Source: Certhia americana (lineage: Eukaryota; Chordata; Aves; Passeriformes; Certhiidae). Taken from it: a stretch of 64,000 nucleotides of DNA. Shown in pieces: positions 1 to 13,400 of the stretch (its first letter is position 1; every line of letters begins with the position of its first letter). The notes under the pieces were generated by a model. That model was not told the origin of the DNA. It ran no database searches and was given only the letters and a program-made list of their open reading frames with translations. The stretch lies in assembly GCA_018697195.1 (NCBI GenBank), contig CM031878.1:71080772-71144771 (forward strand). The letters run 5' to 3'. The translations under genes were made by a program, and so were the position numbers.

Positions 1-1300
1 TCAGATCTCCTGTGATGAAAATTAATTGTTTAATTCATGAAAAAAAAAAAAAAAAAGTCTGAAGCTTTGTTTTGCCACAGATTTTTTTCCCCCACTTATT
101 TCATGTATACTTGTAAAGTATCTTGTTATATCAGCACTTTACATTCTTTATCATTACTGTACCTGGAGTTTCTTATAATTTTGTCTCACTGCAGCAGAAT
201 CTGCCTGAACATTTGCAGACTCTCCAGAGACAAGCATTGTCAGCACCTGGCAAATCTTTCAAGTAGTGATAATCACAGTAAAATTTAGTAACACTGCCAC
301 TTGTGTACAATATGAAATATCTTCTGGAGGCAGGTTTTGAAAGGAACAGCTCTTGGGCTCCCCAAGAGCACAGCCCTCTATAAACAGAGGAGATGACTAC
401 TGCTAATGACACACCAGAAGAAGAGCTGCAGTTATTAATAATAATACTACAGATTATACAATCTATAAAATAATAGGTGCTACCTAAAGAAGCAGTCTTG
501 ATATCCAAATAAACCAGCAGCTCTTGACTCTAAGCTGTGTTCATCATCACAGCTTTGTTACTTGGACATCAACAAAAGGCTAGCTAAGGAAAGGAGATAC
601 CACATCAAAATCTCCACCTAAGGAGTGCTCAGCCAAGTAAGAATACAAACATTAAAGACTGCTAACCACTACACTTTTGTCATTCAGTTCCCAGCTCAGC
701 CACTCCCACACTTGAATGCTGTGAAGAAGAAGCTCTAGCAGAGCCACAAAATCATAACCTGAGTTTTCAACCAATTTATCAACACAGTGTTTAAAAGGCA
801 CAGATTTCCGGCAATTAGGGAATGAGTGAGAAAACCGAGCTGTTGGCTACGTTTGCGCTAATGAACCCAGTACTGGAAGAGCATGAGGCATTTCTGAACG
901 GAGGCAAGAAGGACAGGAGGCAGCAGAGAAGGGCAGCAGGGTGGTGAGGGACAGGGACAGCTACTCTTGAAGAAAATCAGTTTGCTTTCTTCACAGAGGC
1001 CTGCGGGAGAGCTGTACATCTCTACTCCCCCCTTCGTTAGTAGGGCGACTACAGGGGGACGCAGCACTACGGCACTACTGGGGTGTGGAGGGTAAAGCCT
1101 TGGAGAGCTCCACAGGAGGAGCTTCATGACTCCCACTGTGGAGGGAGGAACACCAAGTACAATGGCAGCAGGGGAGGGAAGGTTAGGCAGCAAGGTTAGG
1201 GAAACTGTTTCAACCAAGGTGAGAAACACACAATTAAATTAACACTAAAACGCAGCAAGAAAGAAAACAAAACATAAACATACTCTAGAACATGTGTTGG

Positions 1301-1326
1301 TTTTTTTTTTTTTTTTTTTTTTTTTT
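1301..1326. repeat. poly-T tract, 26 bases
   Basis: An uninterrupted run of 26 T, with a second T-rich run about 80 bases further on. No CR1 or SINE body is recognisable next to it, so it may be simple homopolymer expansion. The chance ORF that covers it is not a gene. Confidence 0.9.
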
Positions 1327-2625
1327 GCTTTGGTTTGATTTAGTTTTCTGGGGAGGTGGGAGGAGAATAGGAAAGAGGGTTGTAATTTGCCCAATCAGAG
1401 GTGGTTTTTTTTGTTTTTTTTTTTTTTCCTGCAACAGAAAGGGCAGATTCCTTAATGGTCAAAATGAAAATGCCAATGGAATGGCAATGCACAATTCCCA
1501 CTCTATGGGTAGGACTACACATTTTCATCTTGGCAAGAATTGTGATGTAGCTCAGAAACAACAGTCCTAGAGTATATTTAGCTACTAAAGCTGTGGCACA
1601 CAAATGTCACATTCCCATGAGTCAACCCTTTTAAAGAACCCTGTCTTCACACCCCCACAGATATTCCCCAAGATGCCTGCACTGAATTAAGAGTGAAGCA
1701 TATGGATGGATGTGACATCATCAAAGCACTCGTGTTACAGTAAAGAGAACAGCAAGTGGATTCTATACAATTAGTACAATCAGTAAGGAGCCATTTGTGA
1801 GCACAGAAAAAGAAAGAAAACACTGCTCAAAGGAATAGACATAACCAATGAAGGAAAACACAAAGCACTTTGCAAAACAAGGAGAAAATATTAAAAAAAA
1901 AAAAAATTTTCTTTGTGAACGTGTGAAAGCAAAAGAAAACACAGCAAAAGTGGAAAAAAATCTTGATAAAAGGATTTTAAGTGTAACATTTCTTGATTTA
2001 ATCTTGTGTGAGAACTCTTTACTTTGCCCTTTTGAGGCAATAACTCAATATAATTTTGGAGCAAACTGGCTCTGACTGGGTAAGGCAAGGAGTTACAACA
2101 CACAAGTGGATGGTAATGAAAAACAACCATGCGGTCACCTCTGCCACCATTGTTTTGATGGGTGTAGACTGCTTCCAGCTTTGTCAATATTCATAATTAG
2201 GCACCAAAGAATGCATGATATTTAAATGACCCTGTCAAGTGCTTATAAGGCTCATTGGTAACCATCACTCCCTGGGGAGGGGCGTATTGAATGTAAGCCT
2301 CTTCATCAGTCAGTGAATTGTAGTGAAAATGATTAGAATCCAACAGCTATACATTTATTAATATTTTCACTGCACGCTCTTCTGAAAGCTGCTAGTGGCA
2401 TACAAGATGCTTTTAAGAGCTAGTTTTCCATCTATTAAGCTTTGCTTTTCAGAAGACTTGTGAAGCAGGGGTCCCACACATAACAAACAGTGCTATTAAA
2501 ATGCATGCATCTCTCTTCACTCCTCTGGGTACGTAAAGGGGCAGATCTTCCACTTTTGGTTGTTTCTGACACCACTTCCTTGTCTGGCAGCAACAGAGAA
2601 GTTGTGTTCAAGGATCAATCCTTCT

Positions 2626-2730
2626 ATCCTATCCTATCCTATCCTATCCTATCCTATCCTATCCTATCCTATCCTATCCTATCCTATCCTATCCTATCCT
2701 ATCCTTCCGTCCGTCCGTCCATCCATCCAT
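2626..2730. repeat. (ATCCT)16 pentanucleotide microsatellite with (TCCG)n/(TCCA)n tail
   Basis: Sixteen perfect ATCCT units occupy 2626-2705. Three CCGT and then three CCAT tetramers run to about 2730. Because the array is perfect in all frames, it produces two overlapping repetitive pseudo-ORFs on the plus strand. It lies in intron 17 of SEMA6A. Confidence 0.97.
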
Positions 2731-4729
2731 CTCCCCCTTTCAAGGTGAACAAGACAAAGATATCACTTATTTCCAGAAGTGTGAACACTGGATTTTCTAA
2801 GAAATATCCTCTAGCCTGAGGTATTTTGAATAATAGATGTTACCAACAGGTAAAAGGTAAAGGAAAAAAAAGATCCTAATTTTTTTGGCCATCAGCAATA
2901 TCATAGACATTGAGAGGAAAGAGGAGTGCTAGGTAAATCACATGCCATCTTTGGGAGGCCATGCAAGTTTATCTGCCTACCCTCTGCTACGTAAGGGATA
3001 CCCCTTTTTCTCAATTTGCTTTCTACAATTAAAGAGCAAGGGATGAGGAATTTAAAAATGAAGATGACATCTCAAACTGCGTTTAGACTGGAATTAGGAG
3101 TGTGAGGCTTCATCTTCAGTACTGTCACTCCCTTGCACCTAAAATTATGGTTTTGAGTTTTAGTATTGCAGTCACCCGGAGTTCTTCCTTTGCCAAGGCT
3201 CAGCAGCCCTCCAGGTCCACAGGGTGCAAAGAGGCTCTGGGCTTAACACACAGGTAAGTCTGATCAGGTTCTAGAAATCCACTTTGTTTTAGATTTTGCA
3301 GTTATTCTTCCAGAATGTCTACAGGATTAAGCTCCACAAAGAAATTGTTCCAACAGAGGTAGTTTTTCCCCTTTTCTGTAGGAAGAGCTAATTAGCTGGG
3401 AGGTGGGGGACAAGTTTACATCTTCCGTCTGTAGGAATTTTAATCTTCATATTCCATTTCCTGCCAATAAGCCTAAAAGCCAAGGCTACTACATTAATAT
3501 TTTCCAGTATCAAGGAGTATCAAGAAATTTTACTGTATCTCCTACCTAATTTGACCAACCTCCTCCAGGGGAAAATTGCTTCAGGCTTCATCTCTGCTGG
3601 GCCAGCCAGGTGATGCCCATTGCCTTTAGGGTAAGGAGCTGTGAAGGCTCTTGGAGGTCAGACCTGGGGAGTTCAGTGAGAAACCCTGGATATCCCTGGA
3701 CTGTGGAAGGCATTGTGTATATGGGGCTGTTATTAAAAACAGTCTGGGTCCAGACCACCAGCAGCTGTTCATGTAGCTCTGCTGAAGACTGTTCTGTGAT
3801 GTTCATGTGTTCATCACTCCATACTGAAAGCCTCTACAACTAATGCAGAGAAATCAAGATTCAGTGGGTCAGATGGAGGGGAAAGAATAGGGGGAACTAG
3901 TAACCTGCTAGTTTGGGCAGACAATGCAAAACATCAGGACTGGCATGCCAGTAGCTTCTCTAGGAACAGCTGATGCTTTTGTCTAATGAGTTTTTCATAT
4001 AAAATGCATGAACAATAGAGAACTGGAATCCACATTTCAATTAATATTTTAAGTGTTTTATATCAAGTATTCATAGCAGAAAGAACTGAGCTCGTGTGTT
4101 CCTGCCCCTGGTGATTGCCCTAACCACTCAGCAAGTGAGTTTTGCTCATACTCATCTTCCTTATGACACTCTGAGTACTTAATTAGTCGACACAGAGAAA
4201 ACACATCTTCAACAGAACAGAGATTGAAAGAAGCTATCTAAGAACACCCTGGAGAAGAATAACTGGGATTCAGATCTCTCTAGGCAGTGGAGCTATTTGA
4301 ACCTAACTCCCCTGTTTAAAAGGAACCATTTTAAAGTCTCTGAGATACAGATTAATTGGAGCTGAAAGAATGATGAGGGTCAAGATGCAATGAGGGGCAC
4401 CGCCATATCTACATAGGAGAAAAGATGATTCTTCTCTGTGTTCAAGAAGCAAATTTTGGCAATCCTCTGCCTAATTCTCTATATGTATGGCAAAGGGGGA
4501 GTGGAGGCCAAAGGACAAGATTTGTATTAGACCCCTGCTTCAACACTGATCTGAGCACAGTGAAATGACAGCTAAATCCCAACGTTTTGGTGGGTGAAAA
4601 ACCAAATGTAGAACCTCTCCGTGAGAAGTCATTTATGTATCATTTAGTGTATACTAATGGCTACACTCTAAGTGGTATTTTTTGCTCAGGTCTCACTGGA
4701 GACAGTGGAACTGAGGCACAGTGACTAGG

Positions 4730-6893
4730 ACTACCCCCAGTTTTACTTCAATGGTTAAACTAGAGGGGGCTTTCCTTATCTAAGTTGGGGTACTGGACCT
4801 GATGGTCACCTGCTGAAGTGAACTGATTGGTGATGTCATGAGTGGCAGCAGCCTGGGCTGCAGTGATCGTGCACTGGTGGAGTTCACAGTCCTCAGGCAT
4901 ATGGGTCAGGCAAAGAGTAAATCCACAACCCTGTATTTTAGAAGAGCAAACTTTCAGCTCTTCCAGGAGGTCAGTAGGACCCCCTATGAAACTGCCCTCA
5001 AGGACAAGGGAGCAGAATAGAGCTGGCAGATCCTTAAGGATGTCTCCCAAGAGGGAAGAGCTAGCAAAACTCATTTGAAAGAAATTGGACAAAAGACAAG
5101 ATGCTGGATGGCTGTATTGGGGCCTGCAAGCTGAACTAAAGGGCAAAAATGAAATGCACAGGTGGTGGACAGGTATCATGGAAAGAGTATAGGAACTCAG
5201 TCTGGTTATGTATGGATGGGGTCAGGAAAGTCAAGGTGTAGTTGGAGCTGAACTAGGCAAGGGATGCCAAGAATAATAAGAAGGGATTCTACAGGTCAAC
5301 CAGAAAAAGAAGGTTGAAAAAGGTGTACTCTACCTGCTAAGTAAGGCTGGCATGAGGAGAAGGCTGAGGCACTCATCAAAAATTCTGCCTCAGTCTTCTC
5401 TTGCAATCACCCTTCCCAACCTCCTGAGTGTTTGGTCCACAAGACAGGGCCTGGGGAGCAAAATCCCTCTCACTGTAAGAGAAAATCAGGTTTTGGACCA
5501 CTTGAAGAACCTGAACATACTTAAGTCTATGGAACATTATGAGATGTATCCCAGAGTCCCAGGAATTGGCTGATTTAATTACCAAGCCACTGTCCACAAT
5601 ATTTGAAAAGTGTGTTAGTCAGTGTGGTGACTGGAAAGAGGGAAATATTGTACTCACCTTAAAAAAGGGTAAAAGAAGGACCCTGGGAACGATCAACTTG
5701 TCAGTCCCATTGTCTCCCTGCCTGGGAAGATCATGGAACATATCTTCCTAGAAACTCTGCTAAGGCACATGGAGGACAAGGAGGTGACAAGGACAGCCAG
5801 CATGGCTTCACCAAGGGAAATTGCTGCTTGGCCAACTTGGTGGAGAAACTCCATCAACAGACAAGGAAAGATGTCAAAAATATGTCATTTATCTGGACTT
5901 TTGTAAGGCCTTTGACATAATCTCCCACAACATCCTTCTCACTAAACTGGAGGGAGATGGACTTGATAGATGGACAATTTAATAGATAAGGAACTCACGG
6001 GACAGGCTTATTCAGAGGATAGTGGTCAATGGCCTGAGGTTGGAATGGAGGTCAGTGACAAGTGGTGTCCTTCAGGGGTCAATTTTGGGACCAATGTCTT
6101 CGACAAAGGCATATTGGCATTGAGGGAGCCTTCAGCAAGTTTGCAGATGACATCAAGCTGTGTGGTGTGACTGAGGCACCTGAAGGATGGGGTGCCATTA
6201 AGAGGGACTTGGATAAGATTGAGAATGAGGCCAAAGGGAACCTTGAGGTTTACTTTAGCAAAGTACCTGAGTCAGGGCCACTCACAGCCCACAAAGCCAA
6301 ACATGTCCTGAGCTGCATCCAAAGCAGTGTGGCCAACAGGACGAGGAAGAAGATTTTGCCCCTCTGCTCATGTGAAACCCCACCTGCAGAGCTGTGTCTA
6401 GCTCTGGACTCCCCTGCACAGGAAAGACATGGGCCACAAAGATGATCAGAGGGCTGGAGAACTGCTCTTATGAAGACAGGCTGAGACACCTGGTTCAGGA
6501 TGAGGAAGAGAAGTTTCTGGGAAGATGTTATGGCAGCTTTCCAGTACCTAGAGGGGGATATATAAGAGGTGGAGAGGGACTCTTTACAAGGGCATGTAGT
6601 GATAAGACAAGCCAAATGGCTTCAAACTGAAAGGAGGAAGGTTTAAATTAGCGATTAGGAAGAAATTCTTTACTCTGAGGTGGGTGGTAAAGTACTGCAA
6701 CAGGCTGTCCAGAGGAGCTGTTGGTGTCCCATTCCTGAAATTATTCAACGCCAGGTTGAATGGGCTTGGAACAACCTGGTTGAGTGGAAAGCATTCCTGG
6801 TCATGGCAGAGGAGGTTGGAACAAATTGATCTTAAAGATCATCTTTAAGGTCCCTTCCAAATCAAAGCCTCATGATTCTATGATTCCATGGTT
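4730..6893 (+). mobile_element. CR1 LINE, 5'-truncated and decayed, with reverse-transcriptase remnants
   Basis: Chicken-repeat-1 non-LTR retrotransposon remnant. Conceptual frames, broken by stops and frameshifts, show in order: the end of the endonuclease (LGCSDRALVEF, near 4850; the catalytic-type SDH is now SDR), RRANFQLFQEV, a degraded LKKGK-RRTLG motif near 5670, YLDFCKAFDI near 5890, VLQGSILG near 6068, and the RT active-site-like KFADDIKL at about 6137-6160. Later come ENCSYEDRLRHL and GLFTRACSDKTS near 6460 and 6580. The 3' end has the CR1 tail (GGTCCCTTCCAA and ATTCTATGATTCCATGG) at 6849-6893. It is inactive and antisense to SEMA6A. The 5' limit is approximate. Confidence 0.93.
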
Positions 6894-7317
6894 GTTGAGA
6901 GATAGAAATAATGTGAAATCAGCTGAGAACTGTTGTGCTGCCTTGGGAATTCAGAGAAAGGCAATGTAAAAATGCATCTTTAAGAACAATAGGAAGCTAT
7001 GGATCTTGCTTTGTCAGAGAACAGGGCAGATCAAATTTAGAGAGAGTAAAATCCCCTCTGTTGCCCTCCTTCCCATACACATGCACACAACTGTCTATAA
7101 AAGCACGCACTTCTGTTTGTTTTGTGTGGTTTCCTCAGGCAGTGAATTATCTAGAACTGAGTCTAAGATTGGCTGTTTAGTTTCAGACTTTACGATAAGC
7201 TTTTAATTATAGTACAGGAGTTTCATTACATGTTACTCTGAGCCAGCTGGAAGCAGTTACACTTTAGTCCTCCTCCCCCTCCCTCCTCACCACAGGATGT
7301 CATTTCCAAGGCCTTAC

Positions 7318-7482
7318 CCTTCTTGTCTTGATGATTATGGGATGAAACTGCCACATATGGATCTGTATTTTCAGATGAACCAAGCGCATCCTTCCAATCC
7401 AGCATGCGTCCCCTAGCATCATAACCCTGTCGAGCGCGAGAGTCAGAAGTGGTGGTGCTTGGGACTAGGGAACTCGAGTGTC
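7318..7482 (-). CDS. SEMA6A: SEMA6A coding exon 17, extracellular stalk; last exon in the window
   Basis: A 165-nt phase 1-1 exon coding residues 577-631 plus one base. It contains [37 protein letters not shown] and [11 protein letters not shown], a Ser/Thr-rich juxtamembrane linker matching the SEMA6A stalk ([27 protein letters not shown]). The acceptor is AATGTAAACAG, with a weak pyrimidine tract, and the donor GTAAGG. The next exon should begin with the VIRESYLKG / transmembrane region, which is not found between 1 and 7317. Confidence 0.95.
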
Positions 7483-10400
7483 CTGTTTACATTATAAATA
7501 CAGGTAGGGAAGACAAGTCTCATTAGTCACTTACCACGCTACCTCCCCATGCTCAGGGATGTACGCACTGCTTTGCTTCCATGATGGGTGAACGTCTTGT
7601 CTTAGGCTGAGCAACGTTTCAAAAGTCCTTCAAAACATGACTCCAAAGGAAGAGGGCATTTGAACCTTCCAGAGCAGGGTGCTAAAAGGTGCTGCCACTG
7701 GGCTGGCAGTTCTGTGCTTCTCAACAGAGTTAAACGCATATGAAAGAGGGTAAGCACACTTCATCTGAGTCAAGCGTCCTTTGGCTGGATTCAGTACACA
7801 TGCCTGACTGAAAATGAAGTGTCAGCCCATGCTGTCTGATACTGGCTCATTCAAAAAGCAAATAAAATTTCAGTTTAAAACAGAACAATGTCCAAAATGG
7901 CTGAAACTGAATGGGAATGCCAGGAGAACTACAAAAGGGTGACATCATGAGGCAGTCTTCCTCATTCCTCCAGGGGGATGAAGGACTGCCTAACACCAGC
8001 GTGCTCACACTGTGGCATTCCTCTCCAGGTGGGAAATGTCCCCAGCCAGCTGCTCGCCCTGCTTGCACCATCACTATTGGTCCTGTCTGAGCTGATGGCC
8101 CAAACTGGCTCTGAAATAAGCACAAGACTGAACACTGTTTCTGCTCAGAGTGGCAGTGCAGACAATGCCTCACCGCCTGGATCTGCCCAAGAATCTGTGA
8201 CTCCAGCAGCAGCTGAGACTGAGGCCTCACATGCCATATTCCCATTACAAACGCTCTAGACATTGTTACTGTTGCCCTGAATGAGGCTGATCCACCTCTC
8301 CCATATCATATACACCCCAACAAACAGTACATTCACAGAACTTGCCCCACTGGAAATAGAGCACACTTTGAAAGGTGGTTTGGATGGGACATGTTTGCAG
8401 ACTCATACGCTCTTTGCAGCTGGAACCAAAAAGTACATCAGTATCTAAAATGCTTGAGAGGCATCTCTGAAAGACAGCTCCAACACGGACTTTCTAGTGG
8501 CTCAGCTGCTTAGGGGAGAGGGCACCAAATGCTATATACACCACAAAATTTTGACCTCAAAACCATTCTGAAAGTTTCCTTACAGCACATGTGAAAAAGT
8601 GAGTTATTTTCATCAGGATTCAAGGAATTCTGTGCCTTCTTATTTTGATATGGAGTAACTATATCCCCTTACCTACTTTTCTTAAAGGGCACATTAAAAA
8701 TAGAATTTTTGACACATGCTCAAACAAACTAACAGAATTGGACTATTCACAGACAGAATGGCATATAACATTTTTCATCAGATAACACTAGACAGACTGA
8801 CAGCAGCCTTCCTTTCTCCTGTCTGCTTTTCAACAGCCCAGCAAATTAATTTTCCTTCCTTAGATGAATCTCACTTGGAGAGGAGTCCAATCACCAGGCT
8901 ACAGGCTGCCCTAGCAGGGACCCTCTCCCTGCTCCTTTCCTTGATCTTGCTTCACTGCTCAGAAAAATAATTTGAGACTCACTGGGGCAGAGACAGATCA
9001 ACAGAAGGAGCTGAAATTTAAGTCTCACAGAGAAGGCACAGAGCTGGGCAGGTAGAGCCTGTGCTTCTGCAGTTTATTTTAAACTGCTCCTGGATAAGCA
9101 CAAAGCTTTTGAAAGCTGCATCTCAAAAATGCTGTTTTAAATGGCTTCTAAAGCCATACAGCCCCAGATCTCAGAAGTCTAGGGAGAGATGATGAACCTA
9201 GTTCCTCCATTCTACTCCAACAATCAAAAATCTAAATGTTGTCTACCAAAGCCAATATTGTTGTTCCCAAGCTTTTAGATGCACTCACATGCTTCATTTT
9301 ATCCTGCCCTTTCACCATTTTATCCTGCCCTTTCACCTTCATTGTGTTGAACTACTGATTAAATCAGCAAAATGCTGCAACTTCTATTAAGACGTTGTTA
9401 TGGTTTAAAGAAGTCCTATTGAATATTAATTACTTTAGAGGGAAAAAATATCTGTGCTCCTCTGTAAGTTCTTGAGGAGCCCTTTTGATTTACTGAATTG
9501 AATTACATATGGGAGCACTTTGGACTATATTTTCCATAGGACATGGCCACAATCAACTCCTTTAACTTGTATGCTTAGAAAAGAAAATTGGTTAAATTTA
9601 CAATGTTCTCACCATGAAGACAACCTTCAACTACAGCTAATCGTTAACAGAATTTAGCTCTGGATGTCAGTCTGAAGGTTTTGTACTGACAAGGGCAGTG
9701 GACTATTTTTAACCTTCTCATGGTAGAAAGTGTGTTTTCTCCCACCCATCTTTTTTAAAACAGCAAATTAAATGCTGTGCTTTGTTAAGACAGAGTTTTA
9801 ACTAATAGAAATAGAAAAGAGAATAAATAAATAGAAAAGAGAAGCCAAATGTTATCCTCTTTTTAAGGTTTCCATTAGCCCCATCATGGCTGAGAACATT
9901 GGTAACACACAGACAGAGGACTCCGTTTGAGCTCCAATCCAAATGTGCTGCCTGCTCCACAGCGGTCCTGCAGCAGGACTGCTTGTGTCCAAAGGGACAG
10001 GTAGAGGTCCAACAACTGAAAACACACACCCTCTTCAAGGAAGAATATGCTGGATCCTGAAAGCATTCACTCCAGCACTATTTTATGCTTGTCAACTCCT
10101 GTGCTCATCCCCAAGGAACAAGACAAATAACAGGGCAGAGAACAGGATAGAAAATAGAAATAATGGAATTTTCATGCTTTCTTATCCCTAAGGATCAAAC
10201 CACAGTGCAAGCACTCATGGGGTCCCAGTCTTCAAGTTGATACCCCATTCAGCATCAACAATAATGTGTACAGCATTTGGTCAGCTTACACATAGTGCTG
10301 CACTTAGCATAAGAAAGCAATTAGTCATTGCTTGATAAGGAGGTGAAAGAGAAGAAAATCTTGCCAAGTAGCAATCACATTTTATGCCTATGTTTGATAT

Positions 10401-13400
10401 GCATTTATATGCCTGTATCTCTTTCCAGGCACTTGCACTTTTAAGGATGCTTAAAGGAGGAATTCTAAGGAAAAGCTATAAGTATGGTTAAAGAAAAATA
10501 TTTCATAATACAGGAATCTAAAGGAAGTATATGCCTAAGGGACACATTTTCTGGGGAAAAAAAAAAAAAAAAAAAAAGTCTTGAACCATATGTTGCCAAT
10601 ACACAGAGAACTTCCTGGTAATGGAAAGCTAAGGCTTTGTGGAGATATTAATGTGTACCAGATGGTCACTAGGTAGAGAGGGGCTCCACACAAATGCAAA
10701 GAATCAGTATATTCTCTGTGTTACTAACGTATTTGTCTAGTACACACTGAGAAGCAAGCTTACACAGCTAATCGAGACAAACTTTCTTCCCTTTGATTTT
10801 GAGGAAGCAATGCAGGAGCAGATTAAACCTCAACAGCCTGTCCCAGTTGTGTTAGAGCTGTATTTACTACTAGGCAGTGATACTGCTCCTGTAAGCAGTA
10901 TCACAGCGTCCTGTAAGTGCCTGAATAGTCAGATCCACTGGGAGGATTTTTACCTCTGAGCAGAGTGGTACCACAAATACATGAGCTTCTTAAGTTTCTC
11001 TCATAAACAGAGAAAAGACTGAAGTGGCAGGCAACCCAGACCTGGCCCTCTCACACACAGCTATTATCAAGCCTTTACAATGCACTATATAGTTTGCAAC
11101 ACATAGTTGGTCTTTTTTTCCCATTACACCATTTTTTTACCACTCTGACTTGCAAATAAGTTTTGTTGAAACTTAACAAGGCTTTAGCACATCTGAGATG
11201 TGGCCAGTACTTCTGTGTTAATAATGGTTAGTACAAAAACATCTGAAAAACCAATTCTGCCTTTGTTTTAAAAGAAAGCATCCGAATAAATGATATAGTG
11301 CTTTTCAAATGTCTTTGTTTAAAGAAAACATGCAAAAATCAAATAGACACACTTAAAAATTCTGGTTTAGGTGCTTCCATTATTTTCAAAAACTTTTCAT
11401 TTGGAGTGCTGTAATCAAGTAACAGAGGCAGAGTAAAAGCACTTAGTGCCTACAAGCACAGATAATGATTCAGAAAGGCTGCACTTCTGTAACTATAGCT
11501 CGTTCTGAAGTGCACTTGTAAAATGCAAAGAGGGTTTTTTTCAGGTTTAAAACAAAGACAGAGAGTCAATACTATCAGTATTTGATAGTTGGTCTAATAT
11601 GCACAAGTCATTAGAACCTCAGAGGTTAAGATATCTGCACGCTATCCTATTAACAGCTATAGCAACCTAATTAGACAATTAGAGGGAAAGTTAAATCAAT
11701 ACTATAGAGGGAGAAAGGACTATGGCTAGGGGGTAATGTAAGGGCCCAATTCACTAAGAATTGATGTTTCCAAAGGTAATTGAAGCTGCTTAGACTTTTG
11801 CAGAATGATCTAGCTTAATCTCCTTGTTTAAATATGTGGCTTCCTGTATAATTTCTCTCTGACTTTCTGCATCCAGACCTTCAGTCTGCTGTCCTCTCCT
11901 TGGGTGTCACTTGAGTCACCTGCATGGACTTTGCACTTTACTTGTTTGCAGCTGGTCATGTGAGACTGTCTTAGGAAGAAATCCCATGTGCCAAACTCAG
12001 GAGGAGGCTGGTGCCAAGAATACAAAGATTAAGGGCTTGGTTCTCCTTTCATTCACACAGCTACAGATTGGCAGTAAGTCTGTTGAAGGAGGATGATTTA
12101 TAGTGGCATAAGCGAGGAGAATCAGGCCTTATGACTTCTTTTGGAGCTTCAGATGACTTTGGGTATATTTAGCCCACAGAGTATTCACTCAGTTGGTATT
12201 CTGGTACCAGAGTTCTGAGGCTCAGTCTATTATGACATACCATTTACCTTTGCATTAAACTGTACTCAGTAACATCAAAATAGATCATTCAAAATTTTTT
12301 TGTTTTTTCAAGGTAAAAAAGTACTCAGACCAGTCACTACAGCTGGCAAACATGAGTTTACTGAGACTGGTTTACTACCTCATCCTGGAATTTTTGCACC
12401 CCTGATGTGAAAGATCAATAGAGGTGACTAGCAGTAGGTGGAAAGAATGCCCAACTGCAAAAATATCAGAATAGGTATTTTAACTAAACCATAAAAGGAG
12501 GAGCTGACTTGCATAGAGACCATGTTGTCAGGATATACCTGACAGGGGTCCATGGAATAAGCTCTCATGGGTTCCCTCTCATGTCATGGAATATGTCCAT
12601 GGACATGAGAGGGAACCCATGTTAATTCCGGGTCAGCGTTTCTCCATTGCACCTGTCCGTAAGGTCCTACTTCAAAAGCTGGGTTCATTTATGGAGTCTG
12701 TCTTTGAATGACAAGCCTGGAGAGTAAAATATTCTCTTTTTTGTTAATTGCACTCTCTTGGATTTCAGCTTTTTTCATTCTGCTGCTCACTTGAAACACT
12801 TTTCTTTTTTCTTGGTCAGATCATAACATCAGATTTTACTAAAGTACCTACTAATACTAATACTAATACTCTGGCAGGATCCAGAACCACAATTCCACAG
12901 CTATAACTCTGCAGACTATGGAATTCACTTAGAAGCAGGAAATCTAGAACATTTCTGGCACATCAGCACTATGCCCAAAGCCACTCTCTTTATCTTTACA
13001 TTCAGCAGTATGGATTTTATTCTTACTCTTCTTTAATAATTGCTCTGTGCATTAGAAATACAGCAATTTCATGGTGAAAGAAAGTATGAACCGTATATGT
13101 GGATGAAAATGTGAGTCTTCCATATATTAGGAAGTCTCAGCTTTTCTTTGATTTTGTACCTTCCCTTCACTGGTTTTCATTACCATACTTTCAAATAAAT
13201 TTCACCTGCACATTTTTCATTTTCTGGTAATAAACAGTAGGGGGAATTTGATTTTATTTTTACAAATGTTGAACAGCATTACTGTGCCTCCAGTTATTTA
13301 TATTCTTCTGTACTGAGCAGTTATTGGTTCAGTTTTATACCTACATACTCTGCAGGCAAGAGATGGAAGGATCAATTAAAAGTTCATCACAACGTCCCAT

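Larger units (their letters stand above)
1..7317 (-). other. SEMA6A intron 17 (incomplete, runs off the left edge)
   Basis: No exon was recognised. I looked on the minus strand for the transmembrane exon and the large cytoplasmic-tail exon and saw neither. The stretch holds an A17 run (40-56), T runs near 1301-1326 and 1407-1427, a (ATCCT)16 array and a 2.1-kb CR1 fragment (each listed separately). The rest is unremarkable AT-rich intron. Short ORFs here, for example at 858-1229 and 3588-3843, have no recognisable domain. Confidence 0.8.

Noticed and set aside
4760..6630. Several 60-139 codon ORFs on both strands
   Set aside because: They are fragments or shadows of the decayed CR1 element and not independent genes.
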